A stretch of 64,000 bases of DNA from Tridacna crocea (Eukaryota > Mollusca > Bivalvia > Cardiida > Cardiidae): assembly GCA_943736015.1 (NCBI GenBank), contig OX031071.1, positions 11,380,119 to 11,444,118 on the forward strand, given 5' to 3'. Position 1 is the first letter of the stretch. Every line of letters starts with the position of its first letter. The translations under genes and the position numbers were made by a program. This document shows, in pieces, positions 39,321 to 50,600 of the stretch. A model generated the notes under the pieces. It had not been told where the DNA came from. It searched no databases and saw nothing but the letters and a program-made list of their open reading frames with translations.

Positions 39321-39505
39321 AAATGAAAAAAAATTATAGTAATAAGTAATAGGAAAATACGCTTCCTTGCACTTCTTGTGATGTCAGCGAATGGAGTCTC
39401 GGACGAATAAAAATTTTCGGATAGAGTTGTAAAACATGACGGATATCTCCGGTTGAAAGGTGTCTACTGAGGTATCGCCGGATGTTGCAGGTACATTAAA
39501 ATGCT

Positions 39506-40039
39506 TGAGAGAACCATATATATAACCTTGTGAATGCTGAAAAAAAGGGACATGTCGGTAAAAGGGAGCAGGGTTCTCATTTGACCCAGGGCTCCGGGTT
39601 TTGACGCTTGGAAATCCGAAATGACCTGTTTCTGACGCTCAAAATTATCTGCATAAGCGTCAATCTGATGCATGAGATTACCAGTCAAAGGGTCATATAA
39701 ATCATGTCCCATGCATCCAGCAGGAATGTAGACTATAATAAACATGATCAGTATCAACTGTGTACAGACAGAGCACTGTTTATCACATGTAATCAAGCTG
39801 GCAAGTGGCAGGTCATTTATGAAAACATGATAAAGGTGGTAATCCAATTATCTAGTGTAAAATGACAGGTTTGTAAGTTTACTGCTACCCTTATTAACAA
39901 ATTTATTTCAAATCATGCACTAATACTTGTAAAAGAATTAAGTGATTTGAAAAAAAAAAAGATTGCTAGAAAAAACATGAAAACCCATGACACAACAGAA
40001 ATCAGTTTGACATTGTCCAATCAGAGACACTTCAAACTA
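39506..40039. other. Unannotated stretch
   Basis: A 127-codon open frame lies on the minus strand (39847-39464), but its composition and content are not protein-like; no repeat recognised. Confidence 0.4.
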
Positions 40040-40175
40040 TCTTTTGATAGGGTAGAAAGCATTGTGGGAAAAGGAGAAAATGCTGGTTTCCAGCATTTTA
40101 TCCTTTTCCTACAATGTTTTCAAAAGGCTCTTTCCTTGGGAGCATCAAACTAGGGATTGTGTGGTGAAGAGTTAA
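40040..40175 (-). mobile_element. MITE A, hairpin and L arm
   Basis: Good hairpin, L arm ending GTGGTGAAGAG and TTAA; R arm absent. Confidence 0.8.
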
Positions 40176-40491
40176 GGCTTTATCTGTATATTTTTGCATA
40201 TGTTGCAGGCTGGTTTCAATTGAAAGGATAGGACAAGCCAAATTGTCACCATCAAGAGCCCACAGTCACATTGAATTTCTGCGAATTTCATAGAAACTAC
40301 AATGGAAGCTGATTCTTTGTTGGAATTCAGTGGCGGAAAAAGCATGCAGGTAATTAAGTCTTTCAAACAATTTTTCGCTCCACTTGCTGAAGGCCAGTGA
40401 GATAATGTTATAGCTCTGTGTCTATCAGTCTGTCTGTGCACAACATTTTACTTCATGACATCTTCTCTGAAATTACTCAACCAGTATTGAC

Positions 40492-40720
40492 TTAACCCAT
40501 TACCACTCAATCCCTACTTTTGACGCCCCTGAGAAAGAAGCCTTTTGAAAACACTATGGGAAAAGGAGAAAATGCTGGTAACCAGCATTTTCTCCTTTTC
40601 CCACAATGTTTTCTACTCTTTGCAAAACAAATTTCAACTTTTCAGTCACTTTTATTTTGTCGTCTGCAAATGCTTTCGATTTGGACAAACCTAAAATATT
40701 GTTGTTTGGTAATGGGTTAA
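40492..40720 (+). mobile_element. MITE A, complete
   Basis: L-hairpin-R with TTAA both ends and a near-perfect hairpin. Confidence 0.95.
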
Positions 40721-40852
40721 CTTCATAGAAAATGATCCTGTCATAGTCCTCTTCAGAATTTCTTAACAGAATTGATTTTTGTAAACTTGGTAACAAAAGT
40801 GAACGGTATTTAATGTCTAGGACTACTTAATTTGGCATCAGTTCTGGCTTCA

Positions 40853-41081
40853 TCAAACCCTTTACTCTATAGATACTCATTTCTACGCTTTACTTGTAGG
40901 AGCCTTTTGAAAACATTGTGGTGGAAGGTGAAATTGCGTGTGATGAGCAATTTCACCTTTGTCAAAGTGTTTTATATGCTATCAAAAGGTGTCATATACA
41001 CAAAAGAAAGGGCTTCATCTTTGCTGTTATTTAGGTTCAATTTGAGATAACTTGGAAATACCTTATTGGGTAAAGGGTTAA
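40853..41081 (+). mobile_element. MITE B
   Basis: B arms; hairpin slightly decayed. It shares TTAA 41078-41081 with the next copy. Confidence 0.85.
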
Positions 41082-41306
41082 GTGTTTTAACACATGACAA
41101 AATACTAGACCCAGCCAAATTGAAAGCATTTGCAGACGACAATTATTGCATAGTGGCTCAAATGATGAACCTTTCTTTTAACCAAGTAGAAAACATTGCG
41201 GAAAAGGAAAAAATGCCGGTTACCAGCATTTCCTCCTTTTCCCACTGTTTTCAAAGGTTATTTTCTCAGAGTCGTTAAAAGTAGGAATTGTGTGGTAAAA
41301 AGTTAA
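41078..41306 (-). mobile_element. MITE A, complete
   Basis: R-hairpin-L with TTAA both ends. Confidence 0.9.
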
Positions 41307-41614
41307 ATGAATATCTACCAGGATTCTACAAATTTTAGGCCTTGGGTCAAAGTTGGTGACTCTCGGGCGCCCCAAGCTTTACGAAGGAACATGCTAAAGG
41401 AACTTTGAAAATGTTGTTTTTCTTTACAACAAAGCTTAGGGCTACAAACTTGTCATGTAGCTTTATCTAGGGGCCTCAAACTGTAGCCCTGGGGTCAGAT
41501 TTTGCCTAAAACTTTAGATCATAAATATTAATGTTGAAATTCTTATCTTCACTTTAGATCATAAATATTAAGGTTCACGACAGCTGCAAATAAAAATGGT
41601 AAAATTTAAGGTAG

Positions 41615-41797
41615 AAGAACAGGGGTTTTTGAAAACCTTGAGAGAAAATTTGAAAATTGTGGTAACCAGCAGTTGGTTTTTCCGAGGAGATTTATTACTC
41701 TTTGATACACCAGTATTACATTTACAGTAACATTATTTTGACTTGTAATCTGCTAATGCTGTCAAATTGGACCAGTCCAAAACTTTGTTGAGATTAA
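41615..41797 (+). mobile_element. MITE A, degenerate
   Basis: TTTTTGAAAACCTTGAGAG with GGTAACCAGCAGT and an R arm ending in the TTAA of the next copy. Confidence 0.6.
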
Positions 41798-41960
41798 CCC
41801 TGTACCACACAGTTCCAAGTTTTAATGACCCCCAAGAAAGAAGCCTTTGGAAAACAATAGGGGAGTGGTGTGGGGGGGGGGAATGCTGGTAACCAGCATT
41901 TTCTTCTTTTTATGTAACAGATTCTACTCTGTCAAAGACAGAAAGCACCATTTGAGCTAA
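41794..41960 (+). mobile_element. MITE A, R arm truncated
   Basis: L arm, and a hairpin whose first arm is replaced by a G-rich run (GTGTGGGGGGGG). Confidence 0.75.
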
Positions 41961-42185
41961 CTCTTTACCACACCATTCCGACCTTTATCGACCCTGAGAA
42001 AGGAGTCTATAGAAAACATTGTGGAAAAAGGAGAAAATGCTGGTAACCAGCATTTTCTCCTTTTCCCACAATGTTTTCTACCCTATCATAGACAGAAATC
42101 ATTTTTTCAGCAAGAGTTGAATTGTCTGCTGCAAATGCTTTCAATTTGGTCTAGTCCAAAAGCTTGTCGTTTGGGAAAGGGTTAA
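41957..42185 (+). mobile_element. MITE A, complete
   Basis: Left border CTAA, right TTAA; near-perfect hairpin. Confidence 0.95.
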
Positions 42186-42234
42186 GTTGTCGTCTTGCTT
42201 TTAATTTCATATCAAAGTCAGCAATCATATTATT

Positions 42235-42311
42235 AACAAGATTTAATTTGTTGGCTGCAGATGCTTTGAATTTGGTCAAATCCAAAAATTTGTCGTTTGG
42301 TAAAGAGTTAA
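42235..42311 (+). mobile_element. MITE A, R arm only
   Basis: TTGGCTGCAGATGCTTTGAA to TTAA, which it shares with the next copy. Confidence 0.7.
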
Positions 42312-44161
42312 CTTTTTACCACACAACAACATTTTAGACCACTCCAAATTCAAAAGATTTGCAGAAGACAAAATTAATGTGATTCAAAAATTGAAACTTC
42401 TTCTGCAGAAGGTAGAAAACATAGTGGGAAAAGGAGAAAATGCTGGTTACCAGCATTTTTAGCTCACCTGAGCACAACGTGCTCAAGGGGAGCTTTTAGG
42501 ATCACCCGGTGTCCGTCGTCCGTCGTCCGTCGTGCGTCGTGCGTCGTCCGTCGTCCGTCGTGCGTCGTCAACAATTCTTTAAACATCAACTCCTCCTAAA
42601 CCGCTGGGCGGATTTGGACCAAACTTGGCAGGAATGTTCCTTGGGAGGTCCTCTTTAAAAATTGTTCACAGAATTTGATTCCATCAAAAACTCTGGTTGC
42701 CATGGCAACGAAATGGAATTTTTTAGCAAATTCTTTAAAAATCTTCTCCTCTGAAACCGCTGGTCGGATTTTGAAATAATTTCACAGATATGTTCCTTGG
42801 GTGACCCTTTTCAAAAATTGTTCGTGAAATTTTGATTCGTCAAAAAATGTGGCTCTGGTGAATGGGGGCTTCTTGCACTATACAGAAATGAAGGAATTCT
42901 TTAAAAATCTTCTCCTCTGAAACCGCTGGTCGGATTTTGAAATAATTTCAGAGGTATGTTCCTTGGGTGACCCTTTTCAAAAATTGTTCGTGAAATTTTG
43001 ATCCGTCAAAAAATGTGGCTCTGGTGAATGGGGGCTTCTTGCACTATACAAAAATGAAGGAATTCTTAAAAATTTTTCTTCTCTGAAACCGCTGGTCAGA
43101 TTTTGAAATAATTTCACAGAGTTGTTCCTTGGGTGACCCTTTTAAAAAATTGTTCGCGAAATTTTGATTGGTCAAGAAACATGGCTCTGGTGAATGGGGG
43201 CTTCTTGCACTATACAGAAATGAAGAAATTCTTAAAAATTCTTCTTCTCTGAAACAGCTGGTTAGACTTTGAAATAATTTCACAGACTTGTTCCTTGGGT
43301 TACCTTTTTCAAAAATTGTTCGCGAAATTTTGATTGGTCAAGAAACATGGCTCTGGTGAATGGGGGCTACTTGCACTATATAGAAATGAAGAAATTCTTG
43401 AAAATTCTTCTTCTCTGAAATGGCTGGACAGATTTTGAAATAATTTCACAGAGATGTTCCTTGGGTGACCCTTTTCTAAAATTGTTCGCAAAATTTTGAT
43501 TGGCCAAGAAACATAGCTCTAGTGAATGGGGGCTACTTGCACTTTATGGAAATGAAGAAATTCTTGAAAATTCTTCTTCTCTGAAACCCGTGGTCAGATT
43601 TTAAAATAATCTGACAGAGATGTTCCTTGGGTGACCCTTTCCAAAAGCTGTACATATAATTTTGATCCATCAAGAAACATGGCTCTTGTGAATGGGGGCT
43701 ACTTGCACCATATGGACATGATGAAATTCTTTAAAATTCTCTTTCTCTGAAACCCCTGGTCAGATTTTGAAATTATTTCAGAGAGATGTTCCTTGGGTGA
43801 CCCTTTTCAAAACTTGTTCGTAAATTTTGATCCATCAAGAAACATGGCTCTCGGGGATGGGGGCTACTTGCTCTTATACAGATATGAAGAATTCTTAAAA
43901 ATTCTTCTTTTTGAAAGTGATGGTCAGATTTCGAAATGACTTTTACAGGTGACCTTTTGAAAATTGCTAGGCAAAATTATAAATTTGGTTCCAATGTTTC
44001 AATACCTCAAAAAAAAAAAAAATAGACTATGGTCATCTCAAAAATTCAGGTGAGCGATCCAGGGCCATCTTGGCCCTCTTGTTTTCCTTTTCGCACAATG
44101 TTTTCAAAAGGCTTCTGTCTCCCGAGTCGTTAAAACCAGGGATTGTTTGGTACAGGGTTAA
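42308..44161 (-). mobile_element. MITE A split by a 1.6-kb bivalve-type repeat
   Basis: R arm and first hairpin arm lie at 42308-42460. The second hairpin arm and L arm resume at 44082 (TTTTCCTTTTCGCACAATG). Confidence 0.9.
42461..44081 (+). mobile_element. GTCCGTCGT-type repeat element (E1)
   Basis: Starts TAGCTCACCTGAGC, has a CCGTCGT microsatellite, then about eight degenerate units near 165 bp containing CTGGTCAGATTTTGAAATAA and ATGTTCCTTGGGTGACCC. Ends CAGGTGAGCGATCCAGGGCC and CTTGGCCCTCTTG. The ends form an inverted repeat (GCTCACCTGA / CAGGTGAGC). Non-coding; widespread in molluscs as I recall. Confidence 0.85.
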
Positions 44162-44226
44162 ATTGTTGTCGACTGTTTTCAATATTAGCCAGTCTAAAGT
44201 TGTATGGTGAAGAGCTAATACTTTAT

Positions 44227-44455
44227 TTAACCCTTTCCCAAACGGCAAATTTTGGACCAGACCAAATTGAAAGCATTTTGCAGATGACAAATTAACAGTT
44301 GCTAAAAAGAGGATTTTTCAGTATGATAGGGTAGAAAACATTGTGGGAAAAGGAGAAAATGCTGGTTACCAGCATTTTCTCCTTTTCCCACAATGTTTTC
44401 AAAAGGCTACCATTCCAGACCTGTAAAAACCAGGGATCGTTTGGGAAAGGGTTAA
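44227..44455 (-). mobile_element. MITE A, complete
   Basis: R-hairpin-L, perfect hairpin. It shares TTAA with the next copy. Confidence 0.95.
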
Positions 44456-44668
44456 CAAACCCTTGTTTTTACGACCCAGAAGAAGAAGCCCTCCGAAAAC
44501 ATTGTAAGAAAATGAGGAAATGCTGATAACAAGCATTTTCTCCTTTTCTCACAATATTTTCTACTCCTATGAAGTCAAGCTTCATTGTTTGAGTCAGGCT
44601 TATTTTGTTGTCTGCAAGTGCTTTCAATTTGGACCAGTCTATAATTTTGGTGTTTGGCAATGAATTAA
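44452..44668 (+). mobile_element. MITE A, L end shortened
   Basis: Middle copy of three chained through shared TTAA. Confidence 0.85.
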
Positions 44669-44894
44669 CCCATTACTATACAATCCCTACCTTTGATGAC
44701 CGTGTGAAAGAAGCCCTTTGAAAACATTTTGAGAAAAGGAGAAAATGTTGGTAATCAGCATTTTCTCCTTGACCCACAATGTTTTCTATCCTTCACAAAA
44801 CAAATTTCAAATTATCAGTCATTTTTATTTTGTTGCCTGCAAAATGCGTTTGATTTGGACAAAACTAAAATTTTGTCGTTTCGGTATTAGTTTA
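44665..44894 (+). mobile_element. MITE A next to the zinc-finger exon 1
   Basis: L-hairpin-R; right border TTTA, 20 bases before ATG 44914. Confidence 0.9.
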
Positions 44895-44913
44895 TTCTTG
44901 ATTTCACTGGATT

Positions 44914-47695
44914 ATGCAGGGTAAGAAGAGAGACAGTGAAGTAGTTGTGACAGATACTGGCATTTTTGAATTTGAGTTCTTTGATTCTGATGCAATAGAC
45001 AGTTCATTAGTAGAAGGTGGAAAGACTGAAGTAACTGAGACAGACATAGAAGATGTTGTGGATAAAATTTTTGATGCTGCAACAAGTGGTAAAACAAAAG
45101 ATCTATCCAAATTAATCTTTGCCTCTCATCCCAAAGAAGACAATTACAGTGAGAGGACCTTAAATAAAACAAAAAGAGTTTTGCACTATCCTTTGAAGCG
45201 AAAATCAGGCACTGATTTAACAGAATTGCCCAAAAGACCTTGTGTGAAGACTGTTGACTTTAAAGATATTCAGAATACGCTAACATCTGGAAGTAGAGAT
45301 CACAATCTGAGTGGTGAGTTTGTTCCAGTAGTTCCTTTGCAGAATTCAAATGTGAAAACCCTTGAGGAAAAAGTTTCCCTCACCAATAAACCAGTTTCTG
45401 TGCAGAGTACAGATGTTATAGAAAAATCTTTTACATCCCAAATTGCAGATGTTGATTTTCAGAATAGCAATGGAAAAACATTTCGAGACATAACTCCTTC
45501 AATCAGCATTCCTATAACGTTTCACCCTGCCCTACCTGGAACTGCTCCACACTCCTTTATTCCAGTGCAGTTAAATCCAGCGCCCCCTGTAGAAACAGTG
45601 AACCTGCCACACAAAGTGCATGACCTGCCTCAGAAGCAAAAGCCATCTCAGCGTACTATAATTGACTTTAGTGTCCTAACTCAGGCAATTACAGAAACAA
45701 TAGAAAACTGCTTTAAAATTAATAAAGAGAGTAAAATTAAGCTGGTGTTATACTGCAATGAGTTACCTGTTGAATCTTTTGCAATATTTAAGAATGGGCC
45801 ACTAAAAGCATCAAATCAGGGCATGCATTATTATCTAGATAAGTTAACTGCTGAGGACTTGAGCAGCCATGAAGAATTAAAGAAACGCTTGAGTCAAGCT
45901 AGGTTTGAATCTCTCTTAGCAGAAAAGCTTTTGCACAACTCCAAGGAAGCTATGGTAAACCCAAAAGGTCCTGAAGATTGCCCATACACCAGCACTAAAC
46001 TTGTTTCTTTACTTGATAACAATAAAGAAACATCAAACATTGATGGAGATAGAGTTTCAAAACAGCCAGAATCAACACTGACAGAAAACATCACAGAAAA
46101 CAATAGTTCAGAGACAGCGCCAAAAACTGTAAAGTGTCAAGAGAGGGATGCATCATCAAAGGAAAAGGAGAGAGAGAAGGACACAAGTAAAACAAAAGAT
46201 GTTAAGAAGATGAATTTTCCAATCATACAGAATCTGGTTGAAACACCCTCAAATACTGATGACTTTAAAACAGAAGAAGACCAGGTAAAACCCATTGCTA
46301 GTAAAAAAATTGTGACTGTTACAGCGAATTCTTCTGGGTCAAGTACAGAGTTAACAGCTGAACAGCATGTGAAACATTTGAGAATTGAGACAGGTAATGT
46401 GAAGGATCAAATTATTGATGCATTCATTGACAAGTCTAAAAAGAACCCTGTGGTTGTTCTTCATACTCTAAAACTTGATTCCACATCCACATCAAATTCA
46501 GAATTAGTCCAAGGGACATCTGAGAGTTTGACTGACAGAAAACAAGTTGGAGAAATAGAAGATGAAGCAAAAGTAGCTGAGACAAACCAGAAGGCTAATG
46601 AGACTTTGTTAAATGACCATAGATTGACTCTGACATCAGAAAACAGAGAACAAGTGGTTGATTTTGTTAAAGAAGAAATTAATGTTATGGAAGAAGAAGA
46701 AGACAAACATCAACAACAACAACAACAACAACAACAAAAAGAAGCCAAGGAAACTACTGGAAAACTTGTAATAGATGAATCTGTTGATGAACCTTTGAAT
46801 GATTGCTCTGTATCAGAAATGAAAGACAGCAATAATAAAACTGCAGAACTTTCTATTTTTAATAAAGGAGGTCCACAACTATATGAGTGTGACATATGTT
46901 CTAAAGTATTTCGTTTAAAACGTTATGTAACAAGACACAAACGAGAAGTTCACTGTAAGTACAGTTACAATGTTACAGATTATCCAGAGCACATGTCAAA
47001 GATAAACCCAAAAATTATTAAGAAGAGATTGAGGCCAAAAACTGGCAAATCTAATACAGAGCAGTTTGATACGTCAGATGTGGAGGAGCCTATATCTCAG
47101 TCAGAAGAAGCTTTTATAGATTTGTTACTGAACAAAAGTACAGAAGTAGGCAATATTAGAAAACCAGCAGATGAAGATGACAAAACAACAGAGGTAGACA
47201 ATACAAGAAAACTCATGGATGACAGTGATGATAATGTGGAGACAAAAAGAAACAGAATTAATGATTTGTATAGTTTAGCACGTAAAGAAAAGCGCGGTGA
47301 ACAATTTGAAATTTATCCCGTGTATGTGTGTGAGCATTGTGGGAAGTTTTATCGAGGAAAGAAGTCTCTAAAGGAGCATTTTGTCAGAGAACACGCTACT
47401 GATACCAATCAAGAACCTCTGTATGTATTCATTTCAACAGATAACTTCAACTGTCCAATCTGTTTCAAGTCTTACGCTGATCCATACCAGCTTGTGACAC
47501 ATGCTAAAGAACACACCAATGACCGTCAACCAGTTTGTGTACTATGTGGAAAGACTTATTCGTCTGTCACTGTATTAAAAAGACATATTGACAGCATTCA
47601 CAGAGAAATAAGGCCACGTCCCTTTAAGTGCAAGTTGTGTGACTATGCTGCCTCAAACAGGTGGCATTTGAGAGAACACCTAAGAAGACATACAG
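44914..47695 (+). CDS. Zinc-finger gene exon 1 (large, 927 codons)
   Basis: Open from ATG 44914 to donor GTAAAT after RRHT. It carries the disordered N-terminus and fingers 1-5: CDICSKVF at about 657, CEHCGKFY at 804, CPICFKSY at 845, CVLCGKTY at 873 and CKLCDYAA at 904. The first finger is separated from the rest by about 120 acidic residues. The true 5' border could be 44920, since TTATGCAG fits a splice acceptor and the frame is the same. A MITE ends about 20 bases upstream. Confidence 0.85.
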
Positions 47696-50600
47696 GTAAA
47701 TCTTTTACCATATTTTATTTCATGCTTTCCGGTAGGTTATAGAGAAATTATTGGTGACATATTTTTCGAGATTTCATGGCTTTGACCTGCGAAAATACCA
47801 ATTTTTATATTGTAACTATGGCAGAAACAGTTGTCCCCACACACTAGCTACCTAAGTAAAATGCCTGTGCCTCACAACCAGATGGAAATGTGATGTCATT
47901 TACATGTACTTTACATTTCTTGTGCTTGACATAATATTGTCACAATATTGCTGTGCTGAGGGGGTACGCCACAGGGTATAACCATAAAGCACTGTACTGG
48001 ATTTTGGTTGAGTTCCCTCAAGAAAGGGTAACAATCATGAAATAAATAGAATCTTTGTGTTTTACAGTGAAAGGTCAAAATTTGTTTCAATTTGTGAACA
48101 TCATCAGTATAATTTCTCTCGTGGCTGTGCCATTTGTGAAAATATTGCTTTTCACTCGATGAACTAAATTTTGAACTTTCACTGTAAAAAATTAATATCC
48201 TATATGTTTATTTTCACTTCATTATTTACAGGAGTTATACCCAAAAGGGTGAGACGTATAATATACAGGACGAGTAGTTTTATTTTTGGCCTAAATTTTC
48301 TCATCTTCACAAGCCAAGAGTGACAATCCACTATGCTACTCTACCCTTGGCGGATTGAGATTGATTTCTACAACCACCTGATACGCATTTTCATTGCATT
48401 GCAGCTAGCTCTAACTGCATCAAATCAAATCACTCGTAACATTTCATCTTTGATAAAAATAGAACAGGGTCGCAATAAATATTAGAAGGTAAACATGAGT
48501 ACCTCTATGGACATGTGCAGGATCTGTAATGTTTTATTACCGAAGAAAACATAGACGAACAATATTTACATAAAGTTTCAATGTGACCAATCAATTATCA
48601 GATGTTTTATGCTACTGTATATCCCAGCACCTGTGTCGAAGTACGTTTGTGGTTATTGCTTCATGTTGAATTATTGTATTCATAAGTGGTTTGTAAAACG
48701 ACATTTCATTGGCTGATATAAGCAGCATCCAATAGGGGGCGTGTCATGCGAATCTCGAAATCAGACTCGATCTGCCAAGGTAAGATCCACATAGTGGTCG
48801 TAACATTGGCTCGCAAAGATGGCATTGCCTTGATTTATGTAATATTCTTACCTTGTCACCTCTAGCAGAAAATGTAGGAACTATGTCAAGATCAGATTGC
48901 ATAAGACATGCCACTTAATGTTTGGCATGCAGTGCTCAACATTTTGTGATACATGTATTTTTACCTAGTTAGCTGTGGCAAGAATATCTCGCAATATGTT
49001 ACCAGGCCTCCTAGTGAAACCTTTAAAACCTTTAAAAACCTTTGATTTCAGAGCAAACCTTTAAAACCTTTACATTTCCCCAGAAAACCTTTAAAACGCC
49101 CAAATAGCCTGTAATTCTCACTCAAAACCTTTATATTTGCTCTGACTGGTTGCCGTGCTAGCTTAAAACAGGAGCTATGTATGATATAAATATGCAGAGA
49201 AAATAGGTATACACATTAAGTAAGGTATGTATTATATTGCATAATTCAAACAGTATATAACATCAAAAAATGACTTTGGTTTTAATAAAGAAATGTGAAC
49301 TTCGACAAAAATAGCCTTTATTTACTCTTTATTTTTTCATATTTTACACTAAAAGGCCTTTATTTTCATACATTGGAGCCTTTATAAAAACCTTTATTTT
49401 TGTTTTGGCCTGCTAGGAGGCCTGTGTTACTGTAAATCTAAGTTAACTCTACAACAAAATTTTAGACTAGTCCAAAATGAAAGCACTTGCAGATAACAAT
49501 ATAAATGTACACTGTAACTCAAAAAATATTCCCAGCAGGGTAAAAAACATTGTGGGAAAAGGAGAAAATGCTGGTTACCAGCATTTTCTCGTTTTTCCAC
49601 AATGTTTTCTAAACGCATATATCTCTTAGTGCGCAAGGTTCATGCCCAATCATTTATCCTTATTAAATAACTGAAGTGTGTCTACCTCTTACAGCAGAAC
49701 TGTATTTGTAGCCATTACAAAAGTGGTTATTATTTTGTCGGCAGTGAAAAGTTAATCATTTGCCAAATACTCCCTGAAAAAGGAGACTTTTGAAAACATA
49801 TTGGGGAATGGGGAAAATGCTGGTAACCAGCATTTTCCCCTATTGTTTTCTTCTGTAGCCAAAACAAATTTCAATTTTTGAGTCTGATTAATTTTGTCGT
49901 CTGCATATGCTGCCAATTTGGACTAGTCTAAAATTATGTTGTTTGGTATAGAGTTAAACCCCAAACAATTTGTTTATTTCAGGGGATAAACCATTCCAGT
50001 GTCCAGTCTGCTTGAAATATTTCAGCCACCAGGGCACAATGAACAGACACTGCAAAATAAAACATTACATCCTGGCAACTGAACCAAAAAGTAAGAACTG
50101 CTTCTACCTATTTTCTACCTGACACACCAGGGTCCAAAAATTTCCAGGCAAGGCACATAACCTGTAGGACGAGTGACTTTGAAAAAACACTTGCCCTACT
50201 TTTATCCTCACTCGTCGGACGAGAAAAACCCTCTCAAAATTAATCTCTTACATTTTTGGGGTTTTTTTCCTTAGAACGGAAACCTTACAGTACCGAGTCT
50301 TAAAATATCAGTTATCGGGTCAAGTTAAAGATACTAAGCCTTTCCAAAATGACAAACTTTTGGACTAGACCAAATTGAAAGCATTTGCAGACGACAATTC
50401 AACTCTTGCTGAAAAGATGATTTCTGTCTGTGATGGGTAGAAAACATTGTGGGAAAAGGAGAAAATGCTGGTTACCAGCATTTTCTCCATTTCCCACAGT
50501 ATTTTCGAAAGCTTTCTTTCTCGGTGTTGTTAAATGTCGGGATAGTGTGGTAAAGAGTTAACACAGATATGCATGCTTAAAGGCCAAACTGTTGATGGAC

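Larger units (their letters stand above)
38840..39505. mobile_element. Foldback element interrupted at its centre by two smaller palindromes
   Basis: Arms 38844-39015 and 39321-39503 are inverted copies (GTCCGAGACTCCATTCGCTG and its reverse complement; CCGGCGATACCTCAGTAGAC likewise). The family B MITE and the 80-bp palindrome lie exactly between the arms. Confidence 0.85.

Noticed and set aside
42500..42570. CRISPR-like array of CCGTCGT repeats
   Set aside because: Simple 7-10 bp microsatellite inside a eukaryotic repeat element; no spacers.
43044..43491. Repeated open frames with NFANNF and LTNQ motifs as a protein family
   Set aside because: They are translations of the 165-bp units of repeat E1, with frame breaks between units.
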